A stretch of 64,000 nt of DNA from Sphingobacteriales bacterium (GCA_021299095.1 JAJTFW010000002.1:61503-125502), one strand, 5' to 3'; shown: positions 29,792 to 42,537, counted from the first letter of the stretch. The notes: generated by a model not told the origin, from the sequence alone. Translations and numbers: made by a program.

Positions 29792-32170
29792 ACACTACGC
29801 TCTTTCATACTAGTCGCTGTTCTGTTGATTTCAAAGGATGCAATGGCCCAGAAATGCAGGCTTTCAGGACGCATTTTCAGCAGTATCAACAACGAATCGG
29901 TATCCTATGCCGTAGCTGTATTGAAATCAGGAGGCCAAAATTATCCTGCCACATCCGATTCGGCTGGAAACTTCAGCATAGTGGTTCCAAAGCCCGGATT
30001 GTACGACCTTGAAGTCAATATGGCTGGATTCAAGCCTTTTTTTCAAGCCGAGACGGAATTGAAGCCCGATCGCATCGCTCAGATTGACATTCCGATGGAA
30101 CCAGATCTAAAATACATCGGAGAGGTCACTGTCACTGCTCAGCCGTTCATGCGAAAAGATGAAAGCCCGCTTTCCATGCGAAGTGTTGGTGTAGCTGAAA
30201 TCAAACGAAATCCCGGCGGAAACAGGGACATCTCCAAAGTGCTGCAAAGCCTACCTGGGGTAGCCTCACCGGCATCCTTCCGGAACGACCTCATTGTCCG
30301 GGGAGGTTCGCCCAACGAGAACCGGTTTTATCTGGATGGCATCGAAATTCCAAACATCAACCATTTTGCCACACAGGGCGCATCCGGCGGGCCGGTCGGT
30401 TTGCTCAACGTCGATTTCATCAATGAAGTGGACTTTTACTCGGGAGCTTTCCCGGCAAACAGGGGAAATGCCTTGTCTTCAGTCCTCGACATCCGTTTCA
30501 AGGAAGGCAGGGCTGATAAGACCGGGGTTTCGTTTGCCCTGGGAGCAACAGATCTTGCCACAACCATTGATGGTAGTATCGGAAAGCATTCGAACTTCAT
30601 TGCCTCCTACAGGCGCTCCTATTTGCAATTCCTATTCGCTGCCCTTGAACTGCCTTTTTTACCTACCTACAACGATTTCCAATTTAAATACAAATACAAG
30701 CCCGACAACAAACAGGAATTCAACTTCATTGGACTTGGCTCGTACGATCAATTCGCCTTGAATCGTGAAGCAAATGAAACTGAATCCCAGCAGTACATTC
30801 TCGGAAACATCCCAGAAAACTCGCAATGGAGCTACACGGTCGGTGCGAGTTACAAACGATACAGCGCCAATTCGTTCAGCACATTCGTCATGAGCAGGAA
30901 TCACCTGAACAATCAGGCGGTAAAATACTTCAACAACGATGAGTCAACAGACAATAATCTGATCCTGGACTATAATTCACAGGAAATTGAAAACAAATTC
31001 CGGTTTGAAAACACCCGCATCGTAGGGACCTGGAAGTTCAACATGGGAGTGAATGCCGAAGAAGCCACCTATACCAACACCACGTTCAACCTAATCCCGC
31101 TTGTTGGTGAAGTGAATTATGACTCCAGGATTGTGTTTTACAAATACGGATCCTTTGCGCAGCTAACCAAAACCTTTCCGGCCTCCGGTCTGGTAATCAG
31201 CGGGGGAGTACGGATGGACGCAAACACCTTCGGGGTGAACATGCGTGATCCGCTGGATCAATTGTCGCCACGAATTTCGATATCGAAATCCATCACCGAC
31301 CGTATCACCCTAAGTGCCAACACCGGCCGGTATTTCCAGCTTCCGGCATATACCATCCTGGGATTTAGACACAACGATGGAACTTTAGCCAACACCAACA
31401 TCAAATACATACGCGCTGACCATTATGTGGCAGGGGCTGAATACCTGACACGTAAAAACGGAAGGTTCAGTGTCGAGGTTTTTTACAAACAATACAACGA
31501 CTATCCATTCGGCCTTGACGACTCAGTCTCTATCGCCAACCTAGGCAGTGACTTCGGCGTAGTGGGGAATGAACCGGCCGATTCACGTTCCGAAGGCTTT
31601 TCCAGGGGAATCGAATTCCTGTTCCAGCAAAAACTCTATAAAGGGTTCTATGGCTTACTGGCCTATACATACGCAGAAAGCCGCTTTACAAACCTGGACG
31701 ATACATACCTGCCCTCCAGCTGGGACTTCCGGCACACCTTCAGCCTCACCACGGGCAAGACATTCGGAAAAAACTGGGAGACCGGCATCCGTTTCCGTTA
31801 CAACAGCGGAGCGCCATACACGCCCTACGATGTGGCCGAATCATCGCTAAAGGCCAATTGGGACTTGACCGGACAGGGACTTCGCGACAAGCAGGCCTTA
31901 AATACACTTCGTACAGGAGCATTCAGCCAGCTCGACTTCAGAATCGACAAGAAGTACTATTTCAAAGGATGGTCGCTCGATGTGTACTTTGATGTTCAAA
32001 ATCTGCTCAACACACCCACAGAACTGCAACCCTTTATAACGGTTGTGCGCGATCAAAACGGAAATCCACTGACCGATCCGCAGGACCCTTCACGCTACCT
32101 GACCAAGGAACTCGAAAACACCTCCAACACCAGCTTCATTCCGAGTATCGGCATCATTGTCGAGCTCTGA
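29783..32170 (+). CDS. TonB-dependent receptor, carboxypeptidase regulatory-like N-terminus
   Basis: 795 aa; VLQSLPGVASPASFRNDLIVRGGSPNENRFYLDGIEIPNINHFATQGASGGPVG plug motif; barrel C-terminus. Confidence 0.92.
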   Translation: MMQTLRSFILVAVLLISKDAMAQKCRLSGRIFSSINNESVSYAVAVLKSGGQNYPATSDSAGNFSIVVPKPGLYDLEVNMAGFKPFFQAETELKPDRIAQIDIPMEPDLKYIGEVTVTAQPFMRKDESPLSMRSVGVAEIKRNPGGNRDISKVLQSLPGVASPASFRNDLIVRGGSPNENRFYLDGIEIPNINHFATQGASGGPVGLLNVDFINEVDFYSGAFPANRGNALSSVLDIRFKEGRADKTGVSFALGATDLATTIDGSIGKHSNFIASYRRSYLQFLFAALELPFLPTYNDFQFKYKYKPDNKQEFNFIGLGSYDQFALNREANETESQQYILGNIPENSQWSYTVGASYKRYSANSFSTFVMSRNHLNNQAVKYFNNDESTDNNLILDYNSQEIENKFRFENTRIVGTWKFNMGVNAEEATYTNTTFNLIPLVGEVNYDSRIVFYKYGSFAQLTKTFPASGLVISGGVRMDANTFGVNMRDPLDQLSPRISISKSITDRITLSANTGRYFQLPAYTILGFRHNDGTLANTNIKYIRADHYVAGAEYLTRKNGRFSVEVFYKQYNDYPFGLDDSVSIANLGSDFGVVGNEPADSRSEGFSRGIEFLFQQKLYKGFYGLLAYTYAESRFTNLDDTYLPSSWDFRHTFSLTTGKTFGKNWETGIRFRYNSGAPYTPYDVAESSLKANWDLTGQGLRDKQALNTLRTGAFSQLDFRIDKKYYFKGWSLDVYFDVQNLLNTPTELQPFITVVRDQNGNPLTDPQDPSRYLTKELENTSNTSFIPSIGIIVEL

Positions 32171-32181
32171 CCTTTACCGGA

Positions 32182-33555
32182 TCAGGCTTTAGACAATTCG
32201 GCGTACTGCTGGAAGAAGTAAGGAATGGTCTCGATGCCTTTCAGGAAGTTAAACACACCGAAGTGCTCGTTCGGACTGTGAATAAGATCACTATCGAGAC
32301 CAAAGCCCATTAACACACTCTTCAAACCGAGTTCCTTTTCAAAAAGGGCCACAATCGGAATACTACCACCGCCCCGTGTTGGTATCGGCTTCTTTCCAAA
32401 GGTCTTCTCCATGGCCATGCTAGCCGCTTTGAAAGCAACTGAATCCGTCGGGGTCACAACAGGCTCACCGCCATGGTGAGGAGTTACTTTCACCTTCACA
32501 CCCTCTGGTGCCATGCGCTCGAAGTGTTCAGCGAAAAGCCGCGTGATGGTCGCCGAATCCTGGTTGGGAACCAAACGCATCGAGCATTTCGCATACGCCT
32601 TGGATGGCAGTACCGTCTTGGCGCCTTCGCCTGTATAACCACCCCAAATGCCATTCATTTCAAATGTGGGACGTATACCTGTACGCTCGAGAGTAGTATA
32701 ACCCCTCTCTCCGTGCACATCATTTACATCCAGATCACGCTTGTACTCGTCAAGGCTGAACGGAGCCTTGTTGAGTTCTGCACGATCCGCTGAGCTTAAC
32801 GCCACGACATCATCGTAAAATCCGGGAATGGTGATGTGATTGTTTTCATCCTTCATTTTTGCAATCATCTCGCACAGAATACTGATCGGATTGGCAACCG
32901 CTCCACCGTAAACGCCGCTATGAAGATCACGATTGGGACCCGTTACCTCGACTTCAACATAGGAAAGACCACGCAGACCAACATCAATACTTGGAATATC
33001 ATTGGCGATAATGGATGTATCAGAAATCAGGATCACATCGCCCTTTAGTCGCTCCTTGTTGGCCCTGATCCAATCACCGAGGTGGGATGAGCCTACCTCC
33101 TCCTCACCCTCAATCATAAACTTCACGTTGCAAGGCAAAAGATTATTGCGCATCATGAATTCAAACGCCTTCACATGCATGAACACTTGACCTTTGTCAT
33201 CACATGCCCCGCGGGCGACAATCAGTCCATCCTTGATTACGGGCTCAAAAGGTGGCGAATCCCACAACTCGAGGGGATCAGCTGGTTGCACATCGTAGTG
33301 TCCATAAACCAACACGGTCGGCAAAGAAGCATTGATGATCTTCTCGGCATAGACAATTGGATGGCCCGGTGTCGGACAGATTTCAACATGATCTGCTCCG
33401 GCAGCCACCAAGCTATCGCGAACGAAAGCCGCAGTTCTGGCAACATCTTCCTTGTACCTTGAGTCGGCACTCACAGAAGGGATGCGTAAAAAATCACACA
33501 GTTCGGAAAGAAAGCGATCCTTGTGTTCGTTTATGTAAGACTGAATTTGATCCAT
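32182..33555 (-). CDS. M20 family dipeptidase
   Basis: MDQIQSYINEHKDRFLSELCDFLRIPSVSADSRYKEDV; VLVYGHYDVQPADPLELWDSPPFEP; MIEGEEEVGSSHL. Start reassigned to 33555 (track ORF extends to 33705). Confidence 0.93.
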   Translation of the reverse strand: MDQIQSYINEHKDRFLSELCDFLRIPSVSADSRYKEDVARTAAFVRDSLVAAGADHVEICPTPGHPIVYAEKIINASLPTVLVYGHYDVQPADPLELWDSPPFEPVIKDGLIVARGACDDKGQVFMHVKAFEFMMRNNLLPCNVKFMIEGEEEVGSSHLGDWIRANKERLKGDVILISDTSIIANDIPSIDVGLRGLSYVEVEVTGPNRDLHSGVYGGAVANPISILCEMIAKMKDENNHITIPGFYDDVVALSSADRAELNKAPFSLDEYKRDLDVNDVHGERGYTTLERTGIRPTFEMNGIWGGYTGEGAKTVLPSKAYAKCSMRLVPNQDSATITRLFAEHFERMAPEGVKVKVTPHHGGEPVVTPTDSVAFKAASMAMEKTFGKKPIPTRGGGSIPIVALFEKELGLKSVLMGFGLDSDLIHSPNEHFGVFNFLKGIETIPYFFQQYAELSKA

Positions 33556-33716
33556 AAATCCTTGTATTAGACTGCGCAAAGGTAGCGCTTCACACCGCCC
33601 GCAAAGATTGGATTTCTGCATCTGGCTTGTTGATAATTCCAGTACAGTCCATACGAATCGGGCTGATGCCCCCGTTCCATCAATGTATTTTTGAAATGAG
33701 TGCACTAAGCTGATTC

Positions 33717-36703
33717 ATGAAAAAAAAGATCTTTAAACTGCTGATTTACAGCGCCATACTCTTGCCTTTCGCAGTAAACGCGCAATTGACGGACGCCTAT
33801 ACTGAAGCCGACAGGCCCTACAAAGATGCATGGGAGCTCTACCTGAAGGAAAAATTCGGTGCAGCACGACGCGGATTCGAAGCGTATTTGGGTACCGGAA
33901 AAGGGGGTGAAAACTTCAAGCAGAAAGCACGAAAGCACCACTGGCCTGGTTCTATCTTGGCCGTCATCATTATCGGAATAAGCGATACACCAAGGCGCTC
34001 CCGGCCCTGGAAAAGGCCGACATCTATTACTTATCGGGCGACGAGGTACCCGAATATTATTTCAAACTTGGTTACTGCCAGTTCAACAAGGGCGATAACG
34101 AAAAGGCCCTGAAAAATTTCAAGGAGATCAGTGGCGTAGAATCAAAATATCAGACTGCTGCCATTTACTATTCGGGTCACATTGCATATTCGTCCGGAAA
34201 TTACAAGACTGCCCTAGAACTTTTTTCTCGCCTCGATTCCTCGGCCACATTCGGACCTCTTGTCCCCTATTACATCACACAGATGCATTTCGACCAGGGC
34301 AAATACAAAGAGGTCATCGCTTATGCAGTGCCTGTATTAAAAGAAAAAAGTCCGCAAAATAATGTGGAAATCATGCGCATCGTAGCCGAGTCATATTACC
34401 GTACTGGCGACTACCGCAATGCGCTCGTTTATTTTGACGGCTTTCGACAAGGCACTCCATACTTGAGCCGCGACGACCAATACAGTATAGCCTTTTGCGA
34501 GTACAAATCCGGTAATCCGAAAAACGCCATTGCCTATTTCGAAAAAGTGATGGGGCCACAAGATTCGTTGGAACAGAATGCCTGGTACCATCTTGGCGAC
34601 TGCTATCTACGGACAGATGATAAAAAAGCAGCGCGCAACGCATTTCAGCTAGCATCAAAGCTCGATCATAGCCCAGCCATCCGTGAAAAATCACTTTTCA
34701 CCTTCGCCAAACTCAGCTATGAATTGAAATTACCGGGAGCACTTACTGCATTCAGGGAACTTCTAGAGAAATATCCAAATTCATCCTTAACAGACGAATC
34801 GAATGAACTGCTGGCCGAGTTATACCTCAGCACCCGAAATTATAAAGATGCCTTTGCGGCGCTGGATAAGATTAAAAACAAATCAACGCGAAGCCTCAGC
34901 GCTTATCAAAAAGTAGCTTACTACCGCGGGATCGAACTGTTCAACGATGGATCATATGACAAATCGGTCGGAATGTTCGAAAAGGCGATTGTAAACGACG
35001 TGGACCCTATGTTGAAGGCACGCGCAATTTATTGGAAAGCAGAAGTGCTTTACCGCCAGGAAAAATTCGAAGCGGCAACAAAGCAATACCGTAGCTTCAT
35101 TTTTAATCCGGGATCTGTAAATACCGATCTGTATCAGCCGGGACATTACAACCTCGGATATTGCTACTTCAAGCTGGGCAATTACAGTGAAGCACAATCG
35201 TGGTTCAGGAAATTCATAAATGCCAAGCCAGAACCTACAGCCGCCATGCGGAACGATGCATTGTTGCGCACAGCCGATTGTCAATACGCCTTGCGCGATT
35301 TCGGTAATGCCATGCGTTATTATGAAGAAGCCATTTCCAACAAGGCCAGCTCAGCCGATTATGCCTTGTTTCAGAAAGGGATGATTCAGGGACTGCAGGG
35401 AGAACACCAATCCAAATCCTCCACCCTGACGAGTCTCATTAGTGGATATCCGAAATCAAAATTCAGAGGAGACGCACTCTTTGAGCGGGGTCGTGCAAGG
35501 ATGACACTGGCCGACAATGAGAAGGCCCGACAAGATTTCAACGCCCTGCTGCGTGAATATCCAAACCATGCATACGCTCGTAAAGCGAAGCTGAGCAATG
35601 GACTGATGTATTACAACGACAAGCAAGACGATGAAGCCCTTCGTGAGTTCAAGCAACTCATCGGACAGTATCCGGGCACTCCCGAAGCGACAGAAGCACT
35701 TGCCGCCGTAAAAAACATCTACATTGGAAATGGCAAACCCAATGACTACTTTGACTTTGTTCGCGGAATTCCCAATGCGCAAGTGAGTGCAGGTGCACAG
35801 GACTCCATCACCTACGAGGCCGCCGAACAACGCTATCTGAAAGGCGACCTGACCAATGCAGGTAGTGATTTTTCAAATTACCTGAAGCAATTTCCGCAGG
35901 GAGCATACAAGCTTAACGCCACGTTTTACCGAGCAGAATGCTTGTACAAGGGCAATTCCTTTGCGGATGCACTTACAGGTTATGAGGAAATCGTTGCTGC
36001 ACCAGCCAATATTTTCACAGAGAAGTCGCTCTCAAAAGCTGGACAGATCCGATTGGGAGAAAAGCAATATGACAAGGCTATCGCACACTTTCAGCGACTT
36101 GAACAGATTGCCGAGTTGCGCGACAACATACTGGTCGCTCAAACGGGCCTGATGCGCTCATACCACGCAACAGCGCAGCACGAGCAAGCCATCGTGTATG
36201 CACAAAAACTGTATGAATCCGAGAAAGCGAATCCAGAAACAGTGACCGAGGCCCACTTGATTCACGCCCGATCGGCACTGGCCCTGAACGATTTGACAAC
36301 TGCAAAAAGAGAGTTCTCGCAGATCAGTAAAAACCAGGGGCAAGCTGGCGCAGAATCAAAGTACCAAATTGCCTACATCGATTTCCGCATGGGCAATTTC
36401 AAAGCCTCCCAGAACAAGTGCTACGATGTAGCGAACTCGGTCCCTTCATACGACTTCTGGATTGGCAAAAGCTTCATCCTACTGGCTGACAATTACATTG
36501 CACTGAAAGACACCTTCCAGGCAAAGGCAACACTACAGAGCATCCTGGAGAATTACGAAAAAGACCCATCTGACCCCGAAGACATTCGGGCTCTGGCGCA
36601 GGAAAAATTCGATGCCATCCTTAAAAAGGAAGAAGAGAGTCAACCCAAACCGGAAAACAAACCTGAACCCGAAACGGACTTAAACAAAGAGTCTGACAAG
36701 TAA
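33717..36703 (+). pseudogene. Tetratricopeptide repeat protein, interrupted by an apparent 1-nt frameshift near 33930
   Basis: N-terminal signal peptide ORF (33717..34112 frame) reads MKKKIFKLLIYSAILLPFAVNAQLTDAYTEADRPYKDAWELYLKEKFGAARRGFEAYLGTGKGGENFKQKARK, then coherent TPR sequence continues in the other frame from about 33932 (KAPLAWFYLGRHHYRNKRYTKALPALEKADIYYLSGDEVPEYYFKLGYCQFNKGDNEKALKNF...) through to 36703. Confidence 0.85.
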
Positions 36704-36715
36704 TACCTACAGGCC

Positions 36716-38404
36716 ATGAAGAACAAAACTAAACTCCTGATCTCTGCAGGCATACTCCTGAGTTCAAGCTGCATTCCTGTTTTAGCACAGCAAACCGGCG
36801 GGGGTAAAACAGGTCAACTTGGCAACGAAGACATTGATATTGTCAAGGAATATCAACCGGTTGTCAACGATGCGTTCAAAATCAATCTGCAGCCGGATCA
36901 GGACACGCTGAGTACCGGTACCGGACAAGCGCTCAAGTACGCTGTTGATCCGATTCAGGCAAAATCACAGTACAACACCTCGCCTATCAAACCTGTACGG
37001 ATCAAAGACGATTCCATCCGAAAACTGTACAAGGGCTGGGTGAAAGCGGGATACGGTTTGGAAAACATGCCGCTGCTGGATGCATCCTTTAACAGCATTC
37101 GTTCAAAGAATTACGATGCCGGAATCAGCCTTAAGCATCTGTCCGCCTCGGGAAACATCAAAGACTACGGATTTCCTGGCAATAGCCGCTCTACCGCCGA
37201 TTTGTATGGCACCCGTTACTTCGAACGCTTCAGCCTTGGTGCCCATGCGGGATTTCAGGCCGACAAAGTACATTATTATGGATTCCTGACTCCGCCCGAG
37301 CTTTTCAGCAAAGCGGAAACCAAGCATACCATGAATAAAGTATTTGGTGGATTGGCAATCCGGGGCATTCAGCGTGATGATGACCGCTGGCAGTATAAAG
37401 GAGCCCTTGATTTTTATTCTTTCGGGGACAACTTCGATAGCCGCGAGAACGACATTCAACTCAGTGGGAAGTTGAGCAAGTCCATGAACAATTCGGCTTT
37501 CGAACTTGACCTTGCAGGGCAGTTCGGCGAAATCAAGCAGGAACAGTTTTCGTTTGGCAGATCCATCATTCGCTTCAACCCACGCTTTATCATCAAGCGA
37601 GACCTGCTTACGCTGACGGTCGGCGGGCGCGTTGCGGTGGAAACCAACAACAACGATAGCGAATACCGGATCTATCCGGAAGCACAGGCAGAATATAGGA
37701 TCATTGCCGATGCCGTGAGGGTTTATGGCGGAATGTATGGAGATCTGCAACGCAACGATTTAAGTCAATTCGCTCAGGAAAATCCGTTCTTCGGCAATTT
37801 TGTTCCACTCGTAAATACCAACGACAAACTCGTGCTGAAAGCCGGAACAGCAATCCGAATGGAACACGATCTCATGTTCACTGCGGAAGCCCGGTTCAGA
37901 AGATCACGGCATTTACCCTTCTTCTACAACACCTGGAATGCGGATTTCCCGAACACATTCACTGTCCAATACGACAACGGCGAAGTGTTCACCTTGCATT
38001 CGAGCATCGAATACAAACGAACGGAAAAATCATCCCTTTCAGCCAGTGTTGAATACAATCGATACAGTCTCGATGAACTTGAAAAGCCATTTTATGCGCC
38101 AAGGCTTCGTGCCGGGCTGAATGGCCATTACAAGATTGGAGAAAAAATACTCGTCAAGGCAGATGTATTTCTGAACAACGGGATGGATGGATTGTCGTAT
38201 ACGAAGAAAGATTCACTTGTGGTTAGCAACGTGACTGAACTCAAGGGCTGGGTGGATTTCAACCTGAGCGTTGACTACCGTTACAGTAAGCAGCTATCGG
38301 CATGGATTAGCATGAACAACGTCGGTTTCAGCCGATATTTTCGCTGGTACGATTACCCAAGCTACCGATTCCTTGGTATGGCGGGGGTCAGCTACTCATT
38401 TTGA
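36716..38404 (+). CDS. Outer-membrane beta-barrel protein (TonB-dependent receptor-like barrel)
   Basis: 562 aa; signal peptide, QLGNEDIDIVKEYQPVVNDAFKINLQPD, alternating beta-strand C-terminus ending in YRFLGMAGVSYSF. Confidence 0.75.
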   Translation: MKNKTKLLISAGILLSSSCIPVLAQQTGGGKTGQLGNEDIDIVKEYQPVVNDAFKINLQPDQDTLSTGTGQALKYAVDPIQAKSQYNTSPIKPVRIKDDSIRKLYKGWVKAGYGLENMPLLDASFNSIRSKNYDAGISLKHLSASGNIKDYGFPGNSRSTADLYGTRYFERFSLGAHAGFQADKVHYYGFLTPPELFSKAETKHTMNKVFGGLAIRGIQRDDDRWQYKGALDFYSFGDNFDSRENDIQLSGKLSKSMNNSAFELDLAGQFGEIKQEQFSFGRSIIRFNPRFIIKRDLLTLTVGGRVAVETNNNDSEYRIYPEAQAEYRIIADAVRVYGGMYGDLQRNDLSQFAQENPFFGNFVPLVNTNDKLVLKAGTAIRMEHDLMFTAEARFRRSRHLPFFYNTWNADFPNTFTVQYDNGEVFTLHSSIEYKRTEKSSLSASVEYNRYSLDELEKPFYAPRLRAGLNGHYKIGEKILVKADVFLNNGMDGLSYTKKDSLVVSNVTELKGWVDFNLSVDYRYSKQLSAWISMNNVGFSRYFRWYDYPSYRFLGMAGVSYSF

Positions 38405-38416
38405 TTTTACCACTAC

Positions 38417-38450
38417 GAAAAACGCCGCCGGAAATCCGGCGGCGTTTTTC
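38417..38450. terminator. Bidirectional hairpin terminator
   Basis: gaaaaacgccgccgga-aa-tccggcggcgtttttc between convergent genes. Confidence 0.9.
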
Positions 38451-38466
38451 ATTGAGTCTACGTTAA

Positions 38467-39609
38467 TCATCCTTTGAGCAGATCACGCGCGATTACCATC
38501 TTTTGGATCTCACTGGTTCCCTCGCCAATTGTACACAGCTTAGAGTCACGATAAAACTTCTCGACAGGGAAATCTTTGGTGTATCCGTAGCCGCCGAAAA
38601 TCTGAACGGCCTCGGTGCTACAACGCACAGCCACTTCGGATGCATAATACTTGGCGAAGGCACTTTGTCGTGTCACTTTCTGTCCGCGGTTCTTTAAATC
38701 GGCCGCCTGCATCGTGAGCAGTTCGGCCGCTTCGATCTGCGTGGCCATATCGGCAAGTTTGAACGATATCGCCTGAAAATTGGAAATCGGCTGACCGAAT
38801 TGCTGGCGCTCCTGGGCATATTTGAGTGATGCGTCAAGCGCACCTTTCGCGATACCCAACGACAAAGCCGCAATGGAAATACGTCCACCGTCCAGGATTT
38901 TCATCGCCTGAACAAAACCATCCCCAACCTTTCCGAGTATCTGATCTTTGTGAATTCTGCAATCTTCAAAGATCATTTCGGCTGTTTCAGAGGCACGCAT
39001 ACCCAATTTGTTCTCCTTTTTTCCTGCTTTGAATCCTGGAGTACCACGCTCAACGATGAATGCCGTTATACCATGTGAATCCAGAAGCTCACCAGTGCGG
39101 GCCAGTACTACGGCGACATCTCCAGAAATGCCGTGGGTAATCCAATTTTTTGCACCGTTAAGAATCCAGTGGTCACCATCCTGACGGGCTACGCAACGCA
39201 TTCGCATGGCGTCTGACCCTGTATTGGCTTCAGTCAGCCCCCAGGCACCTATCCACTCAGCAGAAGCAAGCTTGGGAAGGTAGCGCTTCTTCTGATCTTC
39301 ATTACCAAACATCAGAATATGTCCCGTGCACAAGGAGTTGTGTGCGGCCATGGATAATCCCACTGATCCGCAAACGCGGGCTAATTCCTGTATCGCTGTG
39401 ACGTATTCAAAATAACCCAGGCCAGCACCACCGTACTGTTCCGGAACGAGCACACCCATCAAGCCGAGTTCACCCAACTGTTTGAAAACATCAACAGGAA
39501 AAATCTGCGCTTCATCCCACTCCATGAATTGTGGCCGGATGGAACGTTGTGCAAAATCACGAACCGTCTGTGCAATCAGTTCCTGGTTCTCGGTAGGGGA
39601 AAACTCCAT
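38467..39609 (-). CDS. Acyl-CoA dehydrogenase
   Basis: 380 aa; [75 protein letters not shown]. Confidence 0.96.
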   Translation of the reverse strand: MEFSPTENQELIAQTVRDFAQRSIRPQFMEWDEAQIFPVDVFKQLGELGLMGVLVPEQYGGAGLGYFEYVTAIQELARVCGSVGLSMAAHNSLCTGHILMFGNEDQKKRYLPKLASAEWIGAWGLTEANTGSDAMRMRCVARQDGDHWILNGAKNWITHGISGDVAVVLARTGELLDSHGITAFIVERGTPGFKAGKKENKLGMRASETAEMIFEDCRIHKDQILGKVGDGFVQAMKILDGGRISIAALSLGIAKGALDASLKYAQERQQFGQPISNFQAISFKLADMATQIEAAELLTMQAADLKNRGQKVTRQSAFAKYYASEVAVRCSTEAVQIFGGYGYTKDFPVEKFYRDSKLCTIGEGTSEIQKMVIARDLLKG

Positions 39610-39614
39610 GGCTG

Positions 39615-40532
39615 TCAGTGGGAATCAAAAGATAAATAAGGTGCAAGTTTACGCAGTATTTCAGCGTCGGACAAGGGCAAAACCGACAGGTCTGTTAAGC
39701 CATTGTAAAGTCCGTGCTGCTCTCTGTAAGCAACAACCATCCGTGCCAAGGGTTTTGGGCAGTAAGGGTGAACCAGGCTGTCCACGGGTGCATGATTGAT
39801 CTGTAATTTGCGGTAAATAGGTGTTGCTATACCGACAAAAGGCAAAATAGCACTGATTACACTGTCAGGAAGCGCTCTGATTTCATTGAGCTGCGACAGG
39901 TCGTGAAAGCCACCCAGGCGCTCCCTATAGCGATAAATTGCCCGAGCCCTGCCGGAACCAATCAAGGGAAGGTCCAGAAGGTCGTTGGTATCGGCGCGGT
40001 TGAGGTCGATGACGAGTGAACGCTGGGCTCGAGATGGAACTGACCCATGAGGCCTGCCGGTGCTCGCACGAGGAGAATACTCTGGCAAGGAAATAAATGG
40101 TGACCACAGGGCAAATAAAGCAGAATCGAGCACCCTGACCTTCCTGACATCCTCCTTCGACCGGAATCCGCCTCTCAACTCCCTGTAGCGAATCAGGGAC
40201 TCGGCTTGTCTTTCACTTAGACCCAAGTCAACGAATGCCTGTGCATCGAGCGAATTGGGATCGAAAGGTTGGAGTGCCGTTTTCAGCTCCTCCCATTTCC
40301 TGTACACCTTCGCAGGATGCTTTGGGTTCGGATTATTGAAAGCAGCCGACTGGTAAGCAGTTTCAAGAACAGCCTCGGAGAGTCCCGGTCCGGATGGATG
40401 CTGGCCAGTACGGAATTCGCGCCAGGCTTGGAGCGACAGTATGGCGGCAATTAATATCCAGGATGCATTGCGCTCTGATCGGGTACATGTAAAGTACGTC
40501 ACCACTAGATTTCGAATCCGCTCCTTGCGCAT
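39615..40532 (-). CDS. Helix-hairpin-helix domain protein (ComEA-like)
   Basis: [44 protein letters not shown] and two further HhH repeats; N-terminal TM. Confidence 0.85.
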   Translation of the reverse strand: MRKERIRNLVVTYFTCTRSERNASWILIAAILSLQAWREFRTGQHPSGPGLSEAVLETAYQSAAFNNPNPKHPAKVYRKWEELKTALQPFDPNSLDAQAFVDLGLSERQAESLIRYRELRGGFRSKEDVRKVRVLDSALFALWSPFISLPEYSPRASTGRPHGSVPSRAQRSLVIDLNRADTNDLLDLPLIGSGRARAIYRYRERLGGFHDLSQLNEIRALPDSVISAILPFVGIATPIYRKLQINHAPVDSLVHPYCPKPLARMVVAYREQHGLYNGLTDLSVLPLSDAEILRKLAPYLSFDSH

Positions 40533-40605
40533 GAGTGCAAAGGAAACATCATGATACCCGAGTACGTGGTAAAAAGCGTTTACATCCGACTACAAACAGA
40601 AAAAA

Positions 40606-41442
40606 TCACCAGCCACGCTCAGCCAAGAGACTATCCATTTCGTCCCTCACTTTAGTCGCTTCTGCACGTGCAGCCTCAGCAAAATCACGACCGGATGAGG
40701 CATACAGGATTTGACGTGAAGAGTTGACGAGTAAGCCACATTGCGCATTCATACCCGTGCGTGCAACAGCAGCTAAATCGCCGCCTTGTGCGCCAACACC
40801 AGGTACAAGGAAAAAATGATCAGGGGCAATCTGACGCAGATGACTGAATTGTTCGGAACGTGTGGCTCCACACACAAACATCAGTTCGTCAGGGCCTGCC
40901 CACTCCATGGCCTCTCGCATAACACGCTCAAAGAGCGGGATACCATCAGCATCCTTACTAAGTTGAAAATCATGCGCACCCGGATTGCTGGTGAGTGCAA
41001 GTAACACCACCCATTTACCGGGAAACCCGATAAAGGGTTTAACGGAATCATGTCCCATATATGGTGCGACTGTCACCGCATCAAAATTCATGTTTTCGAA
41101 AAAAGCCCTGGCATACAACTGCGATGTATTACCGATATCACCCCGCTTTGCATCAGCGATGGTAAATACATCCCTTGGAACGATTGACATGCTGCGCTCA
41201 AGACTGGTCCAGCCTTTGGCTCCGGAGGCTTCATAAAAAGCCAGGTTGGGCTTATAGGCTACACAAAGATCATGGGTAGCCTCTATGATTGCGCGGTTGA
41301 ACGAATACAAAGGATCTTCGTCGTCAAGAAGATGTTCGGGCAGGCGAAGAGGGTCCGAATCCAAACCGATGCATAAAAAACTGCGCTTACGAAGGATGTT
41401 CTGAAAGAGTGTATTTCTATTCATGGAATCCATATCATTCAC
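40606..41442 (-). CDS. pyrF: Orotidine 5'-phosphate decarboxylase
   Basis: [41 protein letters not shown] (DxKxxDI); [12 protein letters not shown]. Confidence 0.95.
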   Translation of the reverse strand: MNDMDSMNRNTLFQNILRKRSFLCIGLDSDPLRLPEHLLDDEDPLYSFNRAIIEATHDLCVAYKPNLAFYEASGAKGWTSLERSMSIVPRDVFTIADAKRGDIGNTSQLYARAFFENMNFDAVTVAPYMGHDSVKPFIGFPGKWVVLLALTSNPGAHDFQLSKDADGIPLFERVMREAMEWAGPDELMFVCGATRSEQFSHLRQIAPDHFFLVPGVGAQGGDLAAVARTGMNAQCGLLVNSSRQILYASSGRDFAEAARAEATKVRDEMDSLLAERGW

Positions 41443-42532
41443 CTACGTTGTTCTCGGCTTTCAGTTTCTCAGCATTTTCCGCTAATTGAAGGGCATCGAT
41501 GAACTCCTGGATATCACCGTTCACAACGGCAGAAAGATTGTGTGATGTATGACCAATGCGGTGATCTGTCACCCGGCTTTGGGGATAATTGTACGTCCTG
41601 ATTTTAGCCGAGCGGTCACCCGTACTGACCATGGTTTTCCGCTTACGGGAAACCTCTTCCATCCGCTTCGTGTATTCGATTTCATACAACTTGGAGCGGA
41701 GCATTTGCAAAGCCATATCACGGTTGGCATGCTGAGAGCGCGCCACCTGGCAGGTAATCATAATGCCCGAGGGCTTATGGGTCAATTGCACCTTGGTCTC
41801 GACCTTATTTACATTCTGGCCACCCGCACCGCTTGACCTGGCAGTTTGGAATTCAAGATCTGCAGGATTGATTTCCACACCGTCGAATTCATCGGCTTCG
41901 GGTAATACAACCACGGTTGCCGCAGAGGTGTGAATACGCCCCTGCGTTTCCGTATCGGGAACACGTTGCACGCGATGAACCCCACTTTCGTACTTCAACA
42001 CACCATATGCACCCGCGCCTTTCACCTCCATCACAACCTCTTTGTATCCGCCGGTATTGCCATCATTGAAATCAACAACATCGGTCTTCCATCCGCGAGC
42101 TTCACAATACCGCTGATACATCCTGAACAGATCGCCGGCAAAAATACTGGCCTCATCCCCTCCTGTTCCCGCACGAATCTCAACTATCGCATTGCGGCTA
42201 TCCTCGGGGTCCTGAGGAATTAGCAGAAACTGTATGTGTTCTTCCAACTTCTCACGCTCCGGCTCCAGTTCTTCCAATTCAGCCTTTGCCAATGCTCTGA
42301 AGTCTTCATCCTTATCGTTCGCGAGTACATCCCTGGCCTCGGCAATTCGTGCCACAACCCCTTTATATGAACGTGTGGCCTCAACAACATCCTCCAGTTC
42401 CCGGTAGGATTTATTGAGTTGCATAAAGCGCTTCTGATCGCCGATAACCTGTGGATCGGACAGTTGAACCCCGATGTCGTGAAAGCGGGACTCAATCCCC
42501 TCTAATCTAATAATAAGTGAATCCGCCGACAT
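41435..42532 (-). CDS. prfA: Peptide chain release factor 1
   Basis: [52 protein letters not shown] (GGQ motif); [13 protein letters not shown]. Confidence 0.96.
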   Translation of the reverse strand: MSADSLIIRLEGIESRFHDIGVQLSDPQVIGDQKRFMQLNKSYRELEDVVEATRSYKGVVARIAEARDVLANDKDEDFRALAKAELEELEPEREKLEEHIQFLLIPQDPEDSRNAIVEIRAGTGGDEASIFAGDLFRMYQRYCEARGWKTDVVDFNDGNTGGYKEVVMEVKGAGAYGVLKYESGVHRVQRVPDTETQGRIHTSAATVVVLPEADEFDGVEINPADLEFQTARSSGAGGQNVNKVETKVQLTHKPSGIMITCQVARSQHANRDMALQMLRSKLYEIEYTKRMEEVSRKRKTMVSTGDRSAKIRTYNYPQSRVTDHRIGHTSHNLSAVVNGDIQEFIDALQLAENAEKLKAENNVGE

Positions 42533-42537
42533 CGCAG

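Noticed and set aside
33900-33960. Programmed -1 ribosomal frameshift in the TPR gene
   Set aside because: No X-XXY-YYZ slippery heptamer at the frame change and no clear downstream pseudoknot; an indel is simpler.
37103-37750. 215-aa minus-strand ORF
   Set aside because: Shadow ORF fully inside the outer-membrane barrel gene 36716..38404; no recognisable domain.
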